Below are positions 38,326 through 48,593 of a DNA stretch of 64,000 bases, in pieces. The notes under the pieces were generated by a model. The model searched no databases. It was not told where the DNA came from and saw only the letters and a list, made by a program, of their open reading frames with translations. The position numbers and the translations under genes are program-made. The stretch is from Lachnospiraceae bacterium. GTDB taxonomy: Bacteria; Bacillota; Clostridia; Lachnospirales; Lachnospiraceae. How positions within the stretch are numbered: position 1 is the stretch's first letter; every line of letters starts with the position of its first letter. The DNA lies in assembly GCA_015057505.1 (NCBI GenBank), contig SVEG01000006.1, forward strand, positions 110,391 through 174,390, read 5' to 3'.

Positions 38326-41319
38326 ATGAATGTGAAGCTTGAGAAGAAATTTTGGGTGGCGCTTGTTGTTTTCAGTCTGATTGGACAGGTTGCATGGGTT
38401 GTTGAGAACATGTATCTGAATGTCTTTATTTATAAAATGTTTAATGCTTCGGCGGCGGATATTTCTTTGATGGTTAGTGTGAGTGCGGCGGCAGCGACAC
38501 TAACAACCGTGCTTATGGGAGCTTTTTCGGATTATATTGGAAAACGCAAGCTTTTTATATGTGGAGGATATATTCTTTGGGGTGTCTCGATTCTTGCATT
38601 TGCTTTTATTAAAGTTGATATTTTTGCACCTGTTATGGGAAGTGCCATAGCAGCAGCGGCACTTTGTGTTAATCTTGTCATAGGGCTTGACTCAATCATG
38701 ACTTTTCTTGGGTCGACGGCTAACGATGCAGCATTTAATGCATGGATGACGGACTGGGGCGACGAGAATAACCGAGGCAAAATCGAAGGTATTAATGCAA
38801 TGATGCCGCTTGTTGCGATACTTGTTGTTTTTGGCGGTTTTATGGCATTTGATTTGGATAAGAGCTCAAGTTGGACAGTCATTTTTATTTGTATAGGCGT
38901 ATTGGTGCTTATTATTGGCGCGCTTGGTATTGTGTGGATAAAGGAATGTCCTGTTGTAGAAAAAGGCAAGGAAAATCACGGCTACTGGAATACTGTACTG
39001 TACAGCTTTAAGCCGTCGGTTATTAAAAGTAATAAGTTATTATATGCGGTGCTTGCGGCATTTGCGGTGTTTGGAATCTCGATTCAGATTTTTATGCCAT
39101 ACCTGATTCTTTATTACGAGAAGAGTCTTGGCATGACAAATTATGTGTTTGTTATGGCGCCTGCTATTATTATTGCGGCAGTGATTACAGCGTTTTACGG
39201 CAAACTTTTTGATATGCTTGGCTTTAAGTCGTCAGTACTTCCGGCGGTATTTATGCTTATGGGCGGCTATGTGCTGCTGTATTTCGGCAGAAGCACGGCA
39301 GTTGTATTTATAGGTTCGCTTCTTATGATGACGGGATATCTTACGGGCATGGCTATTTTTGGGGCGATGATAAGGGGAAGAATTCCGGAGAGGAAATCGG
39401 GACAGTTCCAAGGAATGCGAATTATCGGACAGGTTTTTATACCGGGAATTGTAGGACCGGCAATTGGTGCCACGGTTCTTAAAAATGCAGAGGTAATTGT
39501 TAATAACGACGGAACTACATCGTTTTTACCGAATGAGAATATTTTCCTTGCGGCGTTTATTGTGGCGGTTGTTCTTCTTGCGGTTCTTGCGGCAATTTTT
39601 ACGATGATGAAGAACGGGCATTATGAGCTTATGAGCGAGGCGGGAGAAAGGGTTACTAAAGAAGAAAATACATGGAATAACTATCCGCGTCCGCAATTAA
39701 AAAGAGACAGTTATACAATTATAAATAAAGGTTGGAAGCTTAACGGCAGTGATATCAGGGTTCCGTTTCCGCCACAGTCAGTTTTATCGGGATATGGTAA
39801 AAAGGTTGGGAAATATCTTGAATACAGCTGCAAGTTCACTGCAGAAACAGGTAAACGTACAATACTTCATTTCGGGGCGGTTGATGAGATTGCGGAGGTT
39901 TGGCTTAACACTCAGTTCCTTGGTAAGCATGAGGGCGGATATTTACCGTTTTCATTTGATGTAACAGATGTTCTTGTAGATGATAATACACTTGTGGTCA
40001 AAGTTACGGATACCTTGTCAAAGGAATATCCTTACGGTAAACAGACCAAGAAACGTGGCGGAATGTGGTACACGCCTGTCAGCGGTATTTGGCAGAATGT
40101 ATGGATGGAGCAAGTTCCTGATGCTTATATCGAGAAGCTTAATATTGCATCCGATGAGAAAAGTGTGAAGGTCACGGTAAAAATGAGTAACGGCGAGGCG
40201 GCCTTTGTAAAGCTTAAAGTATATCTTCATAACGGCGAGGTTTTTGAAAGGGTTTGTGACGGTAGAGAGGTTTATGTAGATTTTGATGAGATTAAGTTAC
40301 AATCAGGGGAAGCGTATGAAGCCAAGCTGTGGTCCACTGAAAGTCCGTATCTTTACAGGGCAGAGGTAACTGTAGCAGAAGACAGAGTGGAGACTTATTT
40401 CGCACTCAGAAGCATCGCCGTGAAGGCTGTGGGCGGTGTGCAAAGAGTTTGTCTTAACGGAGAACCGATATTTTTAAACGGTGTACTTGATCAGGGGTAT
40501 TTTTGTGACGGAATTTTCCTTCCGGCAGAGGAAAAGGAGTATGAACGCGATATTCTGAGGATGAAAGAACTCGGAATCAATATGCTCAGAAAACACATTA
40601 AGATTGAGCCGGAATGTTTTTATTATTACTGTGATTTACACGGCATGCTTGTTATGCAGGACATGGTTAATAACGGAAGTTATTCATTTATGCGAGATAC
40701 GGCACTTCCCACAATCGGAATGGTTAAGCGTGATGATACGAAGGCGTACGTAAACAAGCGGGTTAAGGAAGTATTTGAAAAACACATGATGGAGACTTTA
40801 GAGCATCTTTACAATCATCCATGTATTATTGCTTATACAATATTTAATGAGGGCTGGGGACAGTTCGAAAGTGACAGGATGTATGCGCTTGCAAAGAGAA
40901 CGGATCCGACAAGGCTTTATGACTCGACTTCGGGATGGTTTTGGCAGAACGACAGTGATTTTGACAGTTATCATGTATATTTTGGAGACAAGAAACTACA
41001 GCCCGGCAAGCGACCGATGCTTATTTCGGAATTTGGCGGTTGTACTTATGTGGTGCCCGGTCATATTTACGCTAAGTATAACAGCTACGGCTATGGAAGT
41101 TGCAAGGACAAGCAGGAACTAAGTGAGAAGATTGCAGAGAAATATGAAGAACTCATTTTGCCTGTTGTTAAGACGGGCGCTTGCGGATGCGTATATACGC
41201 AACTCAGTGATGTTGAAGATGAGGTGAACGGCTTCTATACTTATGACAGAAAGGTGTGCAAGGTCGAACCCGAAAGAATGCGAGCTATTGCAGAAAAAAT
41301 AAAAAGAGAGTTAAACTAA
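38326..41319 (+). CDS. Single-ORF fusion: N-terminal MFS transporter + C-terminal glycoside hydrolase family 2
   Basis: 997 aa; first ~440 aa 12-TM MFS-like; remainder GH2 with sugar-binding domain (LHFGAVDEIAEVWLNTQFLGKHEGGYLPFSFDVTD), acid/base IFNEGWGQFE and nucleophile ISEFGG. Confidence 0.88.
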   Translation: MNVKLEKKFWVALVVFSLIGQVAWVVENMYLNVFIYKMFNASAADISLMVSVSAAAATLTTVLMGAFSDYIGKRKLFICGGYILWGVSILAFAFIKVDIFAPVMGSAIAAAALCVNLVIGLDSIMTFLGSTANDAAFNAWMTDWGDENNRGKIEGINAMMPLVAILVVFGGFMAFDLDKSSSWTVIFICIGVLVLIIGALGIVWIKECPVVEKGKENHGYWNTVLYSFKPSVIKSNKLLYAVLAAFAVFGISIQIFMPYLILYYEKSLGMTNYVFVMAPAIIIAAVITAFYGKLFDMLGFKSSVLPAVFMLMGGYVLLYFGRSTAVVFIGSLLMMTGYLTGMAIFGAMIRGRIPERKSGQFQGMRIIGQVFIPGIVGPAIGATVLKNAEVIVNNDGTTSFLPNENIFLAAFIVAVVLLAVLAAIFTMMKNGHYELMSEAGERVTKEENTWNNYPRPQLKRDSYTIINKGWKLNGSDIRVPFPPQSVLSGYGKKVGKYLEYSCKFTAETGKRTILHFGAVDEIAEVWLNTQFLGKHEGGYLPFSFDVTDVLVDDNTLVVKVTDTLSKEYPYGKQTKKRGGMWYTPVSGIWQNVWMEQVPDAYIEKLNIASDEKSVKVTVKMSNGEAAFVKLKVYLHNGEVFERVCDGREVYVDFDEIKLQSGEAYEAKLWSTESPYLYRAEVTVAEDRVETYFALRSIAVKAVGGVQRVCLNGEPIFLNGVLDQGYFCDGIFLPAEEKEYERDILRMKELGINMLRKHIKIEPECFYYYCDLHGMLVMQDMVNNGSYSFMRDTALPTIGMVKRDDTKAYVNKRVKEVFEKHMMETLEHLYNHPCIIAYTIFNEGWGQFESDRMYALAKRTDPTRLYDSTSGWFWQNDSDFDSYHVYFGDKKLQPGKRPMLISEFGGCTYVVPGHIYAKYNSYGYGSCKDKQELSEKIAEKYEELILPVVKTGACGCVYTQLSDVEDEVNGFYTYDRKVCKVEPERMRAIAEKIKRELN

Positions 41320-41335
41320 TAATTAGGAGAAAATA

Positions 41336-41373
41336 AAAAGACAGTTGTGAAAAATAAATACAACTGTCTTTTT
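41336..41373. terminator. Bidirectional terminator
   Basis: AAAAGACAGTTGT...ACAACTGTCTTTT. Confidence 0.85.
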
Positions 41374-41394
41374 GTATAAATGTGAAGTTTGAGC

Positions 41395-43377
41395 TTATAT
41401 TTGAGGGATTCGTGGCTTGTTTTTCTGTATTACGATTATAAGTGCCGTGCTTAGTGTGATTATGGTAACAACTGCCATTATAAGCAGGATTATGAGCACT
41501 GTGGGAGAACCGGAATTAGTTACGTCTGAGTCGGTAGCGGCTTCAATCGGAGCAAACAGTCCGCTGTCTGAAAGAAGCAACTTGGTATTTGTGTTATCAA
41601 GCGCGATTGCTTTGATATCTTCGTCGGTAAGAGTGTAATCTTCAGTAACGACAAGCGTACTTGTTGATTCCTCTGTGGGTATGTATGAAATGCCGATGCT
41701 TAAGCCATCTGTAAGTGTAAGTTTATTAGTGATTGTTACGAAAGAGTTTTTACATAAGAATATGTTGTTCGCAGTTTCTTTAATAGTGTTGTTGCAGATT
41801 TTGGCATTGCCTTCAAGCTTCAGAGAAGCATTATTATTAAACATGCCTGCACCGTATACATCAGAGGTGTTTTCTGCGATACAACCACCTGTGATTGAAA
41901 CAAGTGAACCGGGTGAAAGTGTTACGCCGCCGCCTTCATAGTGCGCGTGGTTAGCGGTTATGTAACCCTCTGACATAAGGAGGGAGGCTTTGTTACACAG
42001 GTAGATTCCTCCGCCTGAATAATCGGAGCGGTTGCCGCCGATGTCGCCGCCCGTAATTGTGACGGTTGCAGATTCAAGTGCTTTGATGCCGCCGCCTTCA
42101 TATATTGCATAATTTTGGTTAATTGTGCCGCCTTTTATTGTAAGTGTTCCGGCATCGCCAATATATATGCCACCGCCAAAGTCGGCGGAATTGCTTTCGA
42201 TGCAGCCGTCTGAAACTGTAAGTGAGCATAATCCTGAAACAAATATGCCACCGCCATTTTTTGCAGTATTAATGCCTATGCCTCCTCCGGAAATCTCAAA
42301 AGATGAGTTTTTACAAATATATATTCCGCCACCGTTATCGGCAGTGTTTTCACTGATTGTTCCGCGAGATATGTGTCCTGTTGAACTGTCGGTAAGAATT
42401 ATCGCGCTGCCGTAATTGCCGGAAATCTGACCGTTTACAATATTAATAGAGGAATTGTCGCTGATAAAAAAAGTGCCGCCGTCAAGGTTTGCGGTGTTGC
42501 TTGAAATCGTACAGCCTGATATTTCGAGAGAACAGGCATTGTCAGCATAAACGGCACTACCGCAATTATCGGCAGTATTGTCTTGGATGCTGCCGCCTGT
42601 TAGGGTAAGCGATGAGCCTTCGCGAATGTAAAACGCACCACCTGAATTTTGGGCAGAGTTTTTTTCGATTTTTCCGTTGGAAAAAGTGCAGGAACTGGTA
42701 TTATTTATATATATCGCGCCTGCAAAAGTAGCAGTGTTTTCTGAAATGCTACCTTCTGAAATGTTGATTTTACAGTTGCTTCCGGTATAGATTGCGCCGC
42801 CACGTGTTGCGTGGTTGCCTGAAATACTGCCGCCGGATATATTGACGGAGGACTGTTTGTGAAGATATATCGCACCGCCCATTTCATCCGCAGTGTTGCC
42901 TGTGATTGTACCGCCATACATATTGAACACTGCATTTGTTGCAACGAGAATTGCGCCACCGTACATAGCGCTGTTGCCGGTTATGTTACCGCTGTGGAGA
43001 TTAAGGATGCCGTTGACAACGATTGCGCCGGCAAAGGTTACTCTTTCGTCATTGATAAATCCGGCGCCTCCGGTTATACAACCGTTGCTTTTATTGTCGC
43101 ATATATTGAGAGTTGCACCTGCCTGCACACATATGTAGTATTTGTTCAAATTTAACGTATTGCCGTTCAGGTCGAGAGTGACGTTGCCGGTAATGTTAAG
43201 GACATCCTTGAGTGTAATGTTGTCGTCCAGACAGTAATTTCCCGAACTTAAAAGTTTGGTATCATCAGTAACTGAAAAAGTAAGGGCTGCTATGTCCGTA
43301 GCGTATACGGGGGTAGTTGCACCTAAAGAAAAAAAGATGAATAATAAAAAGCAAAAGGCTGTAAGTTTTTTGTTCAT
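41395..43377 (-). CDS. Cell-surface beta-helix protein with polymorphic-membrane-protein (PMP) type repeats and C-terminal TM anchor
   Basis: Signal peptide; ~20 aa repeats with SISGNxAxxGGAIY / GGGIYI; C-terminal VLIILLIMAVVTIITLSTALIIVIQKNKP. Confidence 0.85.
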   Translation of the reverse strand: MNKKLTAFCFLLFIFFSLGATTPVYATDIAALTFSVTDDTKLLSSGNYCLDDNITLKDVLNITGNVTLDLNGNTLNLNKYYICVQAGATLNICDNKSNGCITGGAGFINDERVTFAGAIVVNGILNLHSGNITGNSAMYGGAILVATNAVFNMYGGTITGNTADEMGGAIYLHKQSSVNISGGSISGNHATRGGAIYTGSNCKINISEGSISENTATFAGAIYINNTSSCTFSNGKIEKNSAQNSGGAFYIREGSSLTLTGGSIQDNTADNCGSAVYADNACSLEISGCTISSNTANLDGGTFFISDNSSINIVNGQISGNYGSAIILTDSSTGHISRGTISENTADNGGGIYICKNSSFEISGGGIGINTAKNGGGIFVSGLCSLTVSDGCIESNSADFGGGIYIGDAGTLTIKGGTINQNYAIYEGGGIKALESATVTITGGDIGGNRSDYSGGGIYLCNKASLLMSEGYITANHAHYEGGGVTLSPGSLVSITGGCIAENTSDVYGAGMFNNNASLKLEGNAKICNNTIKETANNIFLCKNSFVTITNKLTLTDGLSIGISYIPTEESTSTLVVTEDYTLTDEDIKAIALDNTNTKLLLSDSGLFAPIEAATDSDVTNSGSPTVLIILLIMAVVTIITLSTALIIVIQKNKPRIPQI

Positions 43378-43481
43378 AAATAACCTCCGAATGAAGATTT
43401 ATTGTGTTATCAGTATATCACGGGAATAATGCGTCAGACAAGCTTTATAAGAAAAAAACTGTGAAAAAACAACAATTAATC

Positions 43482-43510
43482 TTGAAGACTTGTCAGAAAA
43501 ATGTTATAAT
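43482..43510 (+). promoter_or_regulatory. SigA-type promoter
   Basis: TTGAAG - 17 nt - TATAAT. Confidence 0.6.
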
Positions 43511-43567
43511 ATGTAGACTATTAGATATTAAAAACAAAATAACACAAAGATATTACAGGGAGGATTA

Positions 43568-45025
43568 GTGATGACAGAAAGTCAATACATCAGATCGAGT
43601 AAAGCGGTATATCCTAATGTAATGCTGGTATATGTATTTATAATACTTACCTTGGTTGGAGCAATGTTGCAGAATGGATTTACAGTTAACCTGCTGTTAC
43701 AGATAATGGGTGTTGCAATTTCTATGGTTATGGCTACGGTGGGATTTGTTGCCAAACGAAACTGTAAACCGGGTATGATTCTGATTTGCGGTTCGGGTGC
43801 ATTTATGTATTTGGTTATATCAGCACTTAATAATAACGAGTATACGTTTGTTTATGGTTTTGTAATACTTGTTTCATGTATGGCGTATATCAATGTAAGA
43901 CTTATTATATGGGGAGATTCCGTACTTATAATTGGTTATATTATTCATTACATAAGGATGTTTGTGATTGGAAATGTAACGATTGATCTTATGGTAATCG
44001 GCGGAATATGTTATCTGTTGGCGGTAATCGGTTCGCTTAAGGCTATGTCCATCCTGCTAAAGTTTAATAATGAAAACATGGAATCTATTAAGGCAAGTAT
44101 GGAAGAACAGCAAAAGACGGCTGAGGTTATGCAACAAGTTGCAGAAGAGATTGTTTCAAGATTTGAAAAGTCATCAGCTAAGATGGAAACGCTCAATGAC
44201 GCGATTAAGACCAATAATAATACAATAAGTGATATTTCCGAAAGTACCAACAGTAATGCAGAGGCAATTCAGGATCAGGCTATGATGTGTTCGGAGATTC
44301 AGAAAAATACTGATCTTGCGGAGAAGAGTACAGAGAAGATGATACAGTCCTCTGATACAGCCAAAGAGACCATTGTGGAAGGCGCTGAACTTATAAAAGA
44401 ACTTAAAGATCAGGCAAGTACAGTCGGTCGTGCGAACGATAGCACGGTAACTGCCATTGAGAGACTTTCTGCAAGAGTTGATGAGGTTAAAGATATTACC
44501 AACGCAATTCTTAATATTTCATCACAGACCAATCTCCTTGCGCTTAATGCTTCTATAGAGGCGGCAAGAGCGGGTGAGGCAGGTAAAGGCTTTGCGGTTG
44601 TTGCGGATGAGATTAGAAAGCTTTCTGAGGATACTGCAGATTCTGCCAATAAGATAACAGGTATTATCGGCGAACTTGTGGAAGATGTTAAAGTAACGAC
44701 GGAAAGTATTGATATTTCAAGTAAGACCATCGATAAACAGAATGCGATGATAGATGTTACAAAAGAGAAGTTTGACCTTATCGAGAATGAGGTTAACGAT
44801 TTGATTGCCAATATATATAACACTGAGACGATTATGCAGGAGATACTTAAGGCGACAGGTATAATCAGTGATAATATCAGTCATTTGTCGGCTACCAGTG
44901 AAGAGGTTGCGGCGGCTACGGAAGAAGGTGTAAACATTTCGAAAGAAGCTGTTGAGATGGTTGAAGAGGTTAATCATCAGCTCAGACAGGTTAACAAATT
45001 AGCAGAGAGACTCAGAGAGATTTAA
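43568..45025 (+). CDS. Methyl-accepting chemotaxis protein with multi-TM N-terminus
   Basis: [50 protein letters not shown]. Confidence 0.95.
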   Translation: MMTESQYIRSSKAVYPNVMLVYVFIILTLVGAMLQNGFTVNLLLQIMGVAISMVMATVGFVAKRNCKPGMILICGSGAFMYLVISALNNNEYTFVYGFVILVSCMAYINVRLIIWGDSVLIIGYIIHYIRMFVIGNVTIDLMVIGGICYLLAVIGSLKAMSILLKFNNENMESIKASMEEQQKTAEVMQQVAEEIVSRFEKSSAKMETLNDAIKTNNNTISDISESTNSNAEAIQDQAMMCSEIQKNTDLAEKSTEKMIQSSDTAKETIVEGAELIKELKDQASTVGRANDSTVTAIERLSARVDEVKDITNAILNISSQTNLLALNASIEAARAGEAGKGFAVVADEIRKLSEDTADSANKITGIIGELVEDVKVTTESIDISSKTIDKQNAMIDVTKEKFDLIENEVNDLIANIYNTETIMQEILKATGIISDNISHLSATSEEVAAATEEGVNISKEAVEMVEEVNHQLRQVNKLAERLREI

Positions 45026-45054
45026 AATTAAGATTTACAGAAGGGATGATTGAC

Positions 45055-47157
45055 ATGCAGAATTATGATGAGACTTATTTTAGGACGAAAGCAAATAGGA
45101 GAACCGGAACGATATGGCTTATTTTGATGGTTATCGTATCCATATATTATGGAGTGAAGATGAGCCAGGGCGAAGTAGCAACCGAATGGTTTATACTGTT
45201 TTCAATTATAGGTTGGGGTACATATTTAGGTGCAGGCTTGTCGCTCAAGATTAAGGGAATGGACTTTAAATTTTATAAGTGGGTAATGGCTATAGGTTAT
45301 TTGTTTTTTTATGCGGTTATAGCATGGACCTCCATGGATGAAGTGTCGTATGTATTTATTCTGCCGTTGATTTCAATATTGGTACTTTATAAAGATACCA
45401 AGCTTATCAGGTCGATGATGTGGGGGACTCTGTTTGTGCTTATCACCAGTAACTTATATAAGGGCTGGGTTAAGGATATGATGGAGTTCGTAAGCAGTGT
45501 GGATTGTGCACTTCAGTTTGCTATCGTACTTACATGTTTTTCATGTACCAGCAGAGGTATCAAGCATCTTGTTGAATCCGATGGTGCACTTACAGGTTCG
45601 ATAGAGAATAACCTTGCCAGAGTTGTTCAGACGGTTGAGAAGGTTAAGGTTGCAAGTAATTCCGTTGTTGACGGTGTTACGGTTGTAAGGGAGCTCGCAG
45701 AGGAGAATAAGCAGGGCGCAGGTAATGTCGTAAAAGGTATGCAGGAACTTTCAAGTAATAATGAGGTTCTCAATGATAAGACGATGTCTTCCATGGAGAT
45801 GACGGGCGCAATTGATACACAGGTTAGAAATGTTTCTGACCTTATGGAGCAGGTTGTTGACCTTATCGGAGCGTCTGTAGAACATGCAAATACAAGCTCA
45901 GAAGAACTTAAGGAAGTTGTTGATACCACGAACAAGATGGCTAATCTTTCTGCAGATGTTGAGAAAATCCTCGTTGAGTTTAAAGAAGAGTTCGATAATG
46001 TTAAGCAGGAGACAAGTACAATCGAGGGTATTACATCCAAGACAAACCTTCTTGCGCTTAATGCATCTATTGAGGCGGCAAGAGCAGGAGAAGCCGGTAA
46101 GGGCTTTGCGGTTGTTGCTGATGAGATTAGAGAGCTTAGTAGCGGAACACAGGTTTCTTCAAGCAGAATTATGGCAGCGCTTGCTCACCTTGAGGACACT
46201 TCGGCCAAGATGCTTGAATCAATAGAAGAGACAATTAAGCTTATTCAGATTAATATGGATAAGGTGTCGAATGTAAATAAGAGTGTTGCGGATATTACCA
46301 ATGATGCAACAAGTCTCGGAGAGAATATTCAGGTTGTTGACAGTGCGGTTAAGGAAGTGGAGGCTTCCAATAAGATACTTGTGGATAATATGAAGCAGGT
46401 ATGTGATGTCATGGAGATTATGACAGGAAGCATTAATGATGCTGAAGAGACCACAAGGACAATGCTCAGTAAGTATGAGGAGAGTGCGAGAAGTGCAATC
46501 AACATCGAGACGGTTGTCGGTCAGCTTATGGAAGAACTCGGTGTCGGTGGCTTCATGGGTGTTCATGATGTAAGCGAAGGCATGAAGGTTGCTGTTGTTT
46601 TTAACGGTAAAGAGTATTTGGGAGAAGTTATAGAACGTGCTGATAAAGAGGTACATGTAAATCTTAATGATAAGAACCGGGAATTGATTGATAAGAAGGC
46701 TAAGAGTGAGATTTGCCAGCTTAGAATAGTTGTGAACAATGTTTTGTACAGCTGGAAGGATGTGCCGATACGACTTGCAAAGGCAGGAGAAAAGGGCTCA
46801 TATATACTTGTTATAGAATCCAATCCGCAGGTATTTAACAGAAGAAAATATCCGAGAATGCCTCTTAAAAATGCTTGTATCATTAAGTTTAAGGATACAA
46901 TTTCACAGTATGACGCCAAGATGGTAAATATCAGTGCCAATGGTTTCGCGTTTGCAGTAAGAGATGCGTTGTTTGCTGATTGCAGAGGCAAAGATGTGGT
47001 TGTGGACGTTAATGACTTTGTGGTATATGGTGTAAAACAATTGGAAGGTCGCATTATTCGTAGTTCAAATAATGACGGCGAATACATAGTGGGTTGCAGA
47101 ATGCCGCAGGATAATGAAGCAATCAGAGAGTATGTAAGTCAGAATTACAGTGAATAA
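45055..47157 (+). CDS. Methyl-accepting chemotaxis protein with C-terminal PilZ domain
   Basis: [39 protein letters not shown]-term NRRKYPRMPLKNACIIKF...MVNISANGFAFAV (PilZ RxxxR and D/NxSxxG). ATG 45055 has the better SD spacing; 45046 is also possible. Confidence 0.9.
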   Translation: MQNYDETYFRTKANRRTGTIWLILMVIVSIYYGVKMSQGEVATEWFILFSIIGWGTYLGAGLSLKIKGMDFKFYKWVMAIGYLFFYAVIAWTSMDEVSYVFILPLISILVLYKDTKLIRSMMWGTLFVLITSNLYKGWVKDMMEFVSSVDCALQFAIVLTCFSCTSRGIKHLVESDGALTGSIENNLARVVQTVEKVKVASNSVVDGVTVVRELAEENKQGAGNVVKGMQELSSNNEVLNDKTMSSMEMTGAIDTQVRNVSDLMEQVVDLIGASVEHANTSSEELKEVVDTTNKMANLSADVEKILVEFKEEFDNVKQETSTIEGITSKTNLLALNASIEAARAGEAGKGFAVVADEIRELSSGTQVSSSRIMAALAHLEDTSAKMLESIEETIKLIQINMDKVSNVNKSVADITNDATSLGENIQVVDSAVKEVEASNKILVDNMKQVCDVMEIMTGSINDAEETTRTMLSKYEESARSAINIETVVGQLMEELGVGGFMGVHDVSEGMKVAVVFNGKEYLGEVIERADKEVHVNLNDKNRELIDKKAKSEICQLRIVVNNVLYSWKDVPIRLAKAGEKGSYILVIESNPQVFNRRKYPRMPLKNACIIKFKDTISQYDAKMVNISANGFAFAVRDALFADCRGKDVVVDVNDFVVYGVKQLEGRIIRSSNNDGEYIVGCRMPQDNEAIREYVSQNYSE

Positions 47158-47161
47158 TTAT

Positions 47162-47192
47162 AAAAAACTCCTCGCTTTGAGGAGTTTTTTTG
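47162..47192 (+). terminator. Rho-independent terminator
   Basis: AAAAAACTCCTC-gcttt-GAGGAGTTTTTTT. Confidence 0.9.
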
Positions 47193-47262
47193 TTGTGAAT
47201 ATTCAAGAAAAGAGTTATAATAATTCAAAAGAAATTTTTGAGTATCATAAAGGAGAAGAACT

Positions 47263-48570
47263 ATGGCAAAGAGATACTACCAGCCGGAGATAGAAACAAT
47301 GCCGGTAGAGCAGATTAAAGCGCTGCAGAGCGAAAGACTTGTTAAACAGGTTAAGCACGTGTGGGATAATGTTCCATATTACCGCGCGAAGATGGAAGCA
47401 AAGGGAGTAACTCCCGATGATATTAAAGGAATAGAGGATTTACATAAGCTTCCTTTTCTTACAAAGGATGATTTGCGTGATGCATATCCTTACGGACTTC
47501 TCGGTAAGCCGCTTAAGGATTGTGTTCGTATTCAGTCTACAAGCGGTACGACAGGAAGAAGAGTTGTTGCATTTTATACACAGCACGATATTGATTTGTG
47601 GGAGGATTGCTGTGCAAGAGCCATTACGGCAGTCGGAGGAACGGATGAAGACGTTGTTCAGGTTGCTTACGGCTACGGCCTTTTCACAGGCGGCCCCGGT
47701 CTTAACGGCGGTTCACACAAGGTAGGAAGCCTTACGATTCCTATGTCATCCGGTAATACGGACAGACAGATTCAGTTTATGACAGACCTCGGTGCAACAA
47801 TTCTTTGTTGTACACCTTCATATGCGGCATATCTCGGAGAGTCAATTGAAGAGAAAGGCGTAAAAGATCAGCTTAAGCTTAAAGCCGGTATTTTCGGTGC
47901 GGAAGCATGGACTGAAGAGATGCGCCATGATATTGAGCAGAAGCTTGGCATTAAGGCTTATGATATTTACGGATTGACAGAGACAAGCGGTCCCGGTGTA
48001 TCCTTTGAGTGTGAAGAACAGACAGGTATGCATATCAATGAGGATCATTTCATTGCGGAGATTATTAATCCCGATACAGGGGAGGTTCTTCCGGAAGGCG
48101 AAAAGGGTGAGCTTGTATTTACAAGTATCACAAAAGAGGCATTCCCGCTCTTGAGATACAGAACGAAGGATCTTTGCGTACTTACAAGAAAGCCCTGCTC
48201 ATGCGGCAGAACTCATATTAAGATGTGTAAGCCCATGGGACGTAGCGATGATATGCTTATCATTCGTGGTGTTAACGTGTTCCCGTCACAGATTGAGACG
48301 GTACTTCTTAATGAAGGTATGACACCTAACTATCAGATTATCGTAGACAGAGTTAACAACAATGATACATTCGATATCAATGTAGAGATGTCCCAAGAGA
48401 TGTTTTCAGATAATCTTGCAGAGGTTACCGCTAAAGAGAAGCAGCTTGTTGCGGCACTTAAGGCTATGCTCGGTATCCAGGCAAAGGTGCATCTTGTTGC
48501 ACCTAAGTCCATCACGAGAAGTGAAGGCAAGGCAGTGAGAGTTATTGATAAGAGAAAACTTTACGGTTAA
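47263..48570 (+). CDS. paaK: Phenylacetate-CoA ligase family AMP-forming enzyme
   Basis: IQSTSGTTGRRVVAFYT; YGLTETSGPGVSFEC; GRSDDMLIIRGVNVFPSQIE. Confidence 0.92.
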   Translation: MAKRYYQPEIETMPVEQIKALQSERLVKQVKHVWDNVPYYRAKMEAKGVTPDDIKGIEDLHKLPFLTKDDLRDAYPYGLLGKPLKDCVRIQSTSGTTGRRVVAFYTQHDIDLWEDCCARAITAVGGTDEDVVQVAYGYGLFTGGPGLNGGSHKVGSLTIPMSSGNTDRQIQFMTDLGATILCCTPSYAAYLGESIEEKGVKDQLKLKAGIFGAEAWTEEMRHDIEQKLGIKAYDIYGLTETSGPGVSFECEEQTGMHINEDHFIAEIINPDTGEVLPEGEKGELVFTSITKEAFPLLRYRTKDLCVLTRKPCSCGRTHIKMCKPMGRSDDMLIIRGVNVFPSQIETVLLNEGMTPNYQIIVDRVNNNDTFDINVEMSQEMFSDNLAEVTAKEKQLVAALKAMLGIQAKVHLVAPKSITRSEGKAVRVIDKRKLYG

Positions 48571-48593
48571 TCGTCAGAAAGGAAGGTATGAAT

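Noticed and set aside
42125-43155. Several plus-strand ORFs (96, 98, 81 aa) opposite the PMP-repeat gene
   Set aside because: Low-complexity Pro/Ala-rich complements of GG-rich repeats; no independent support
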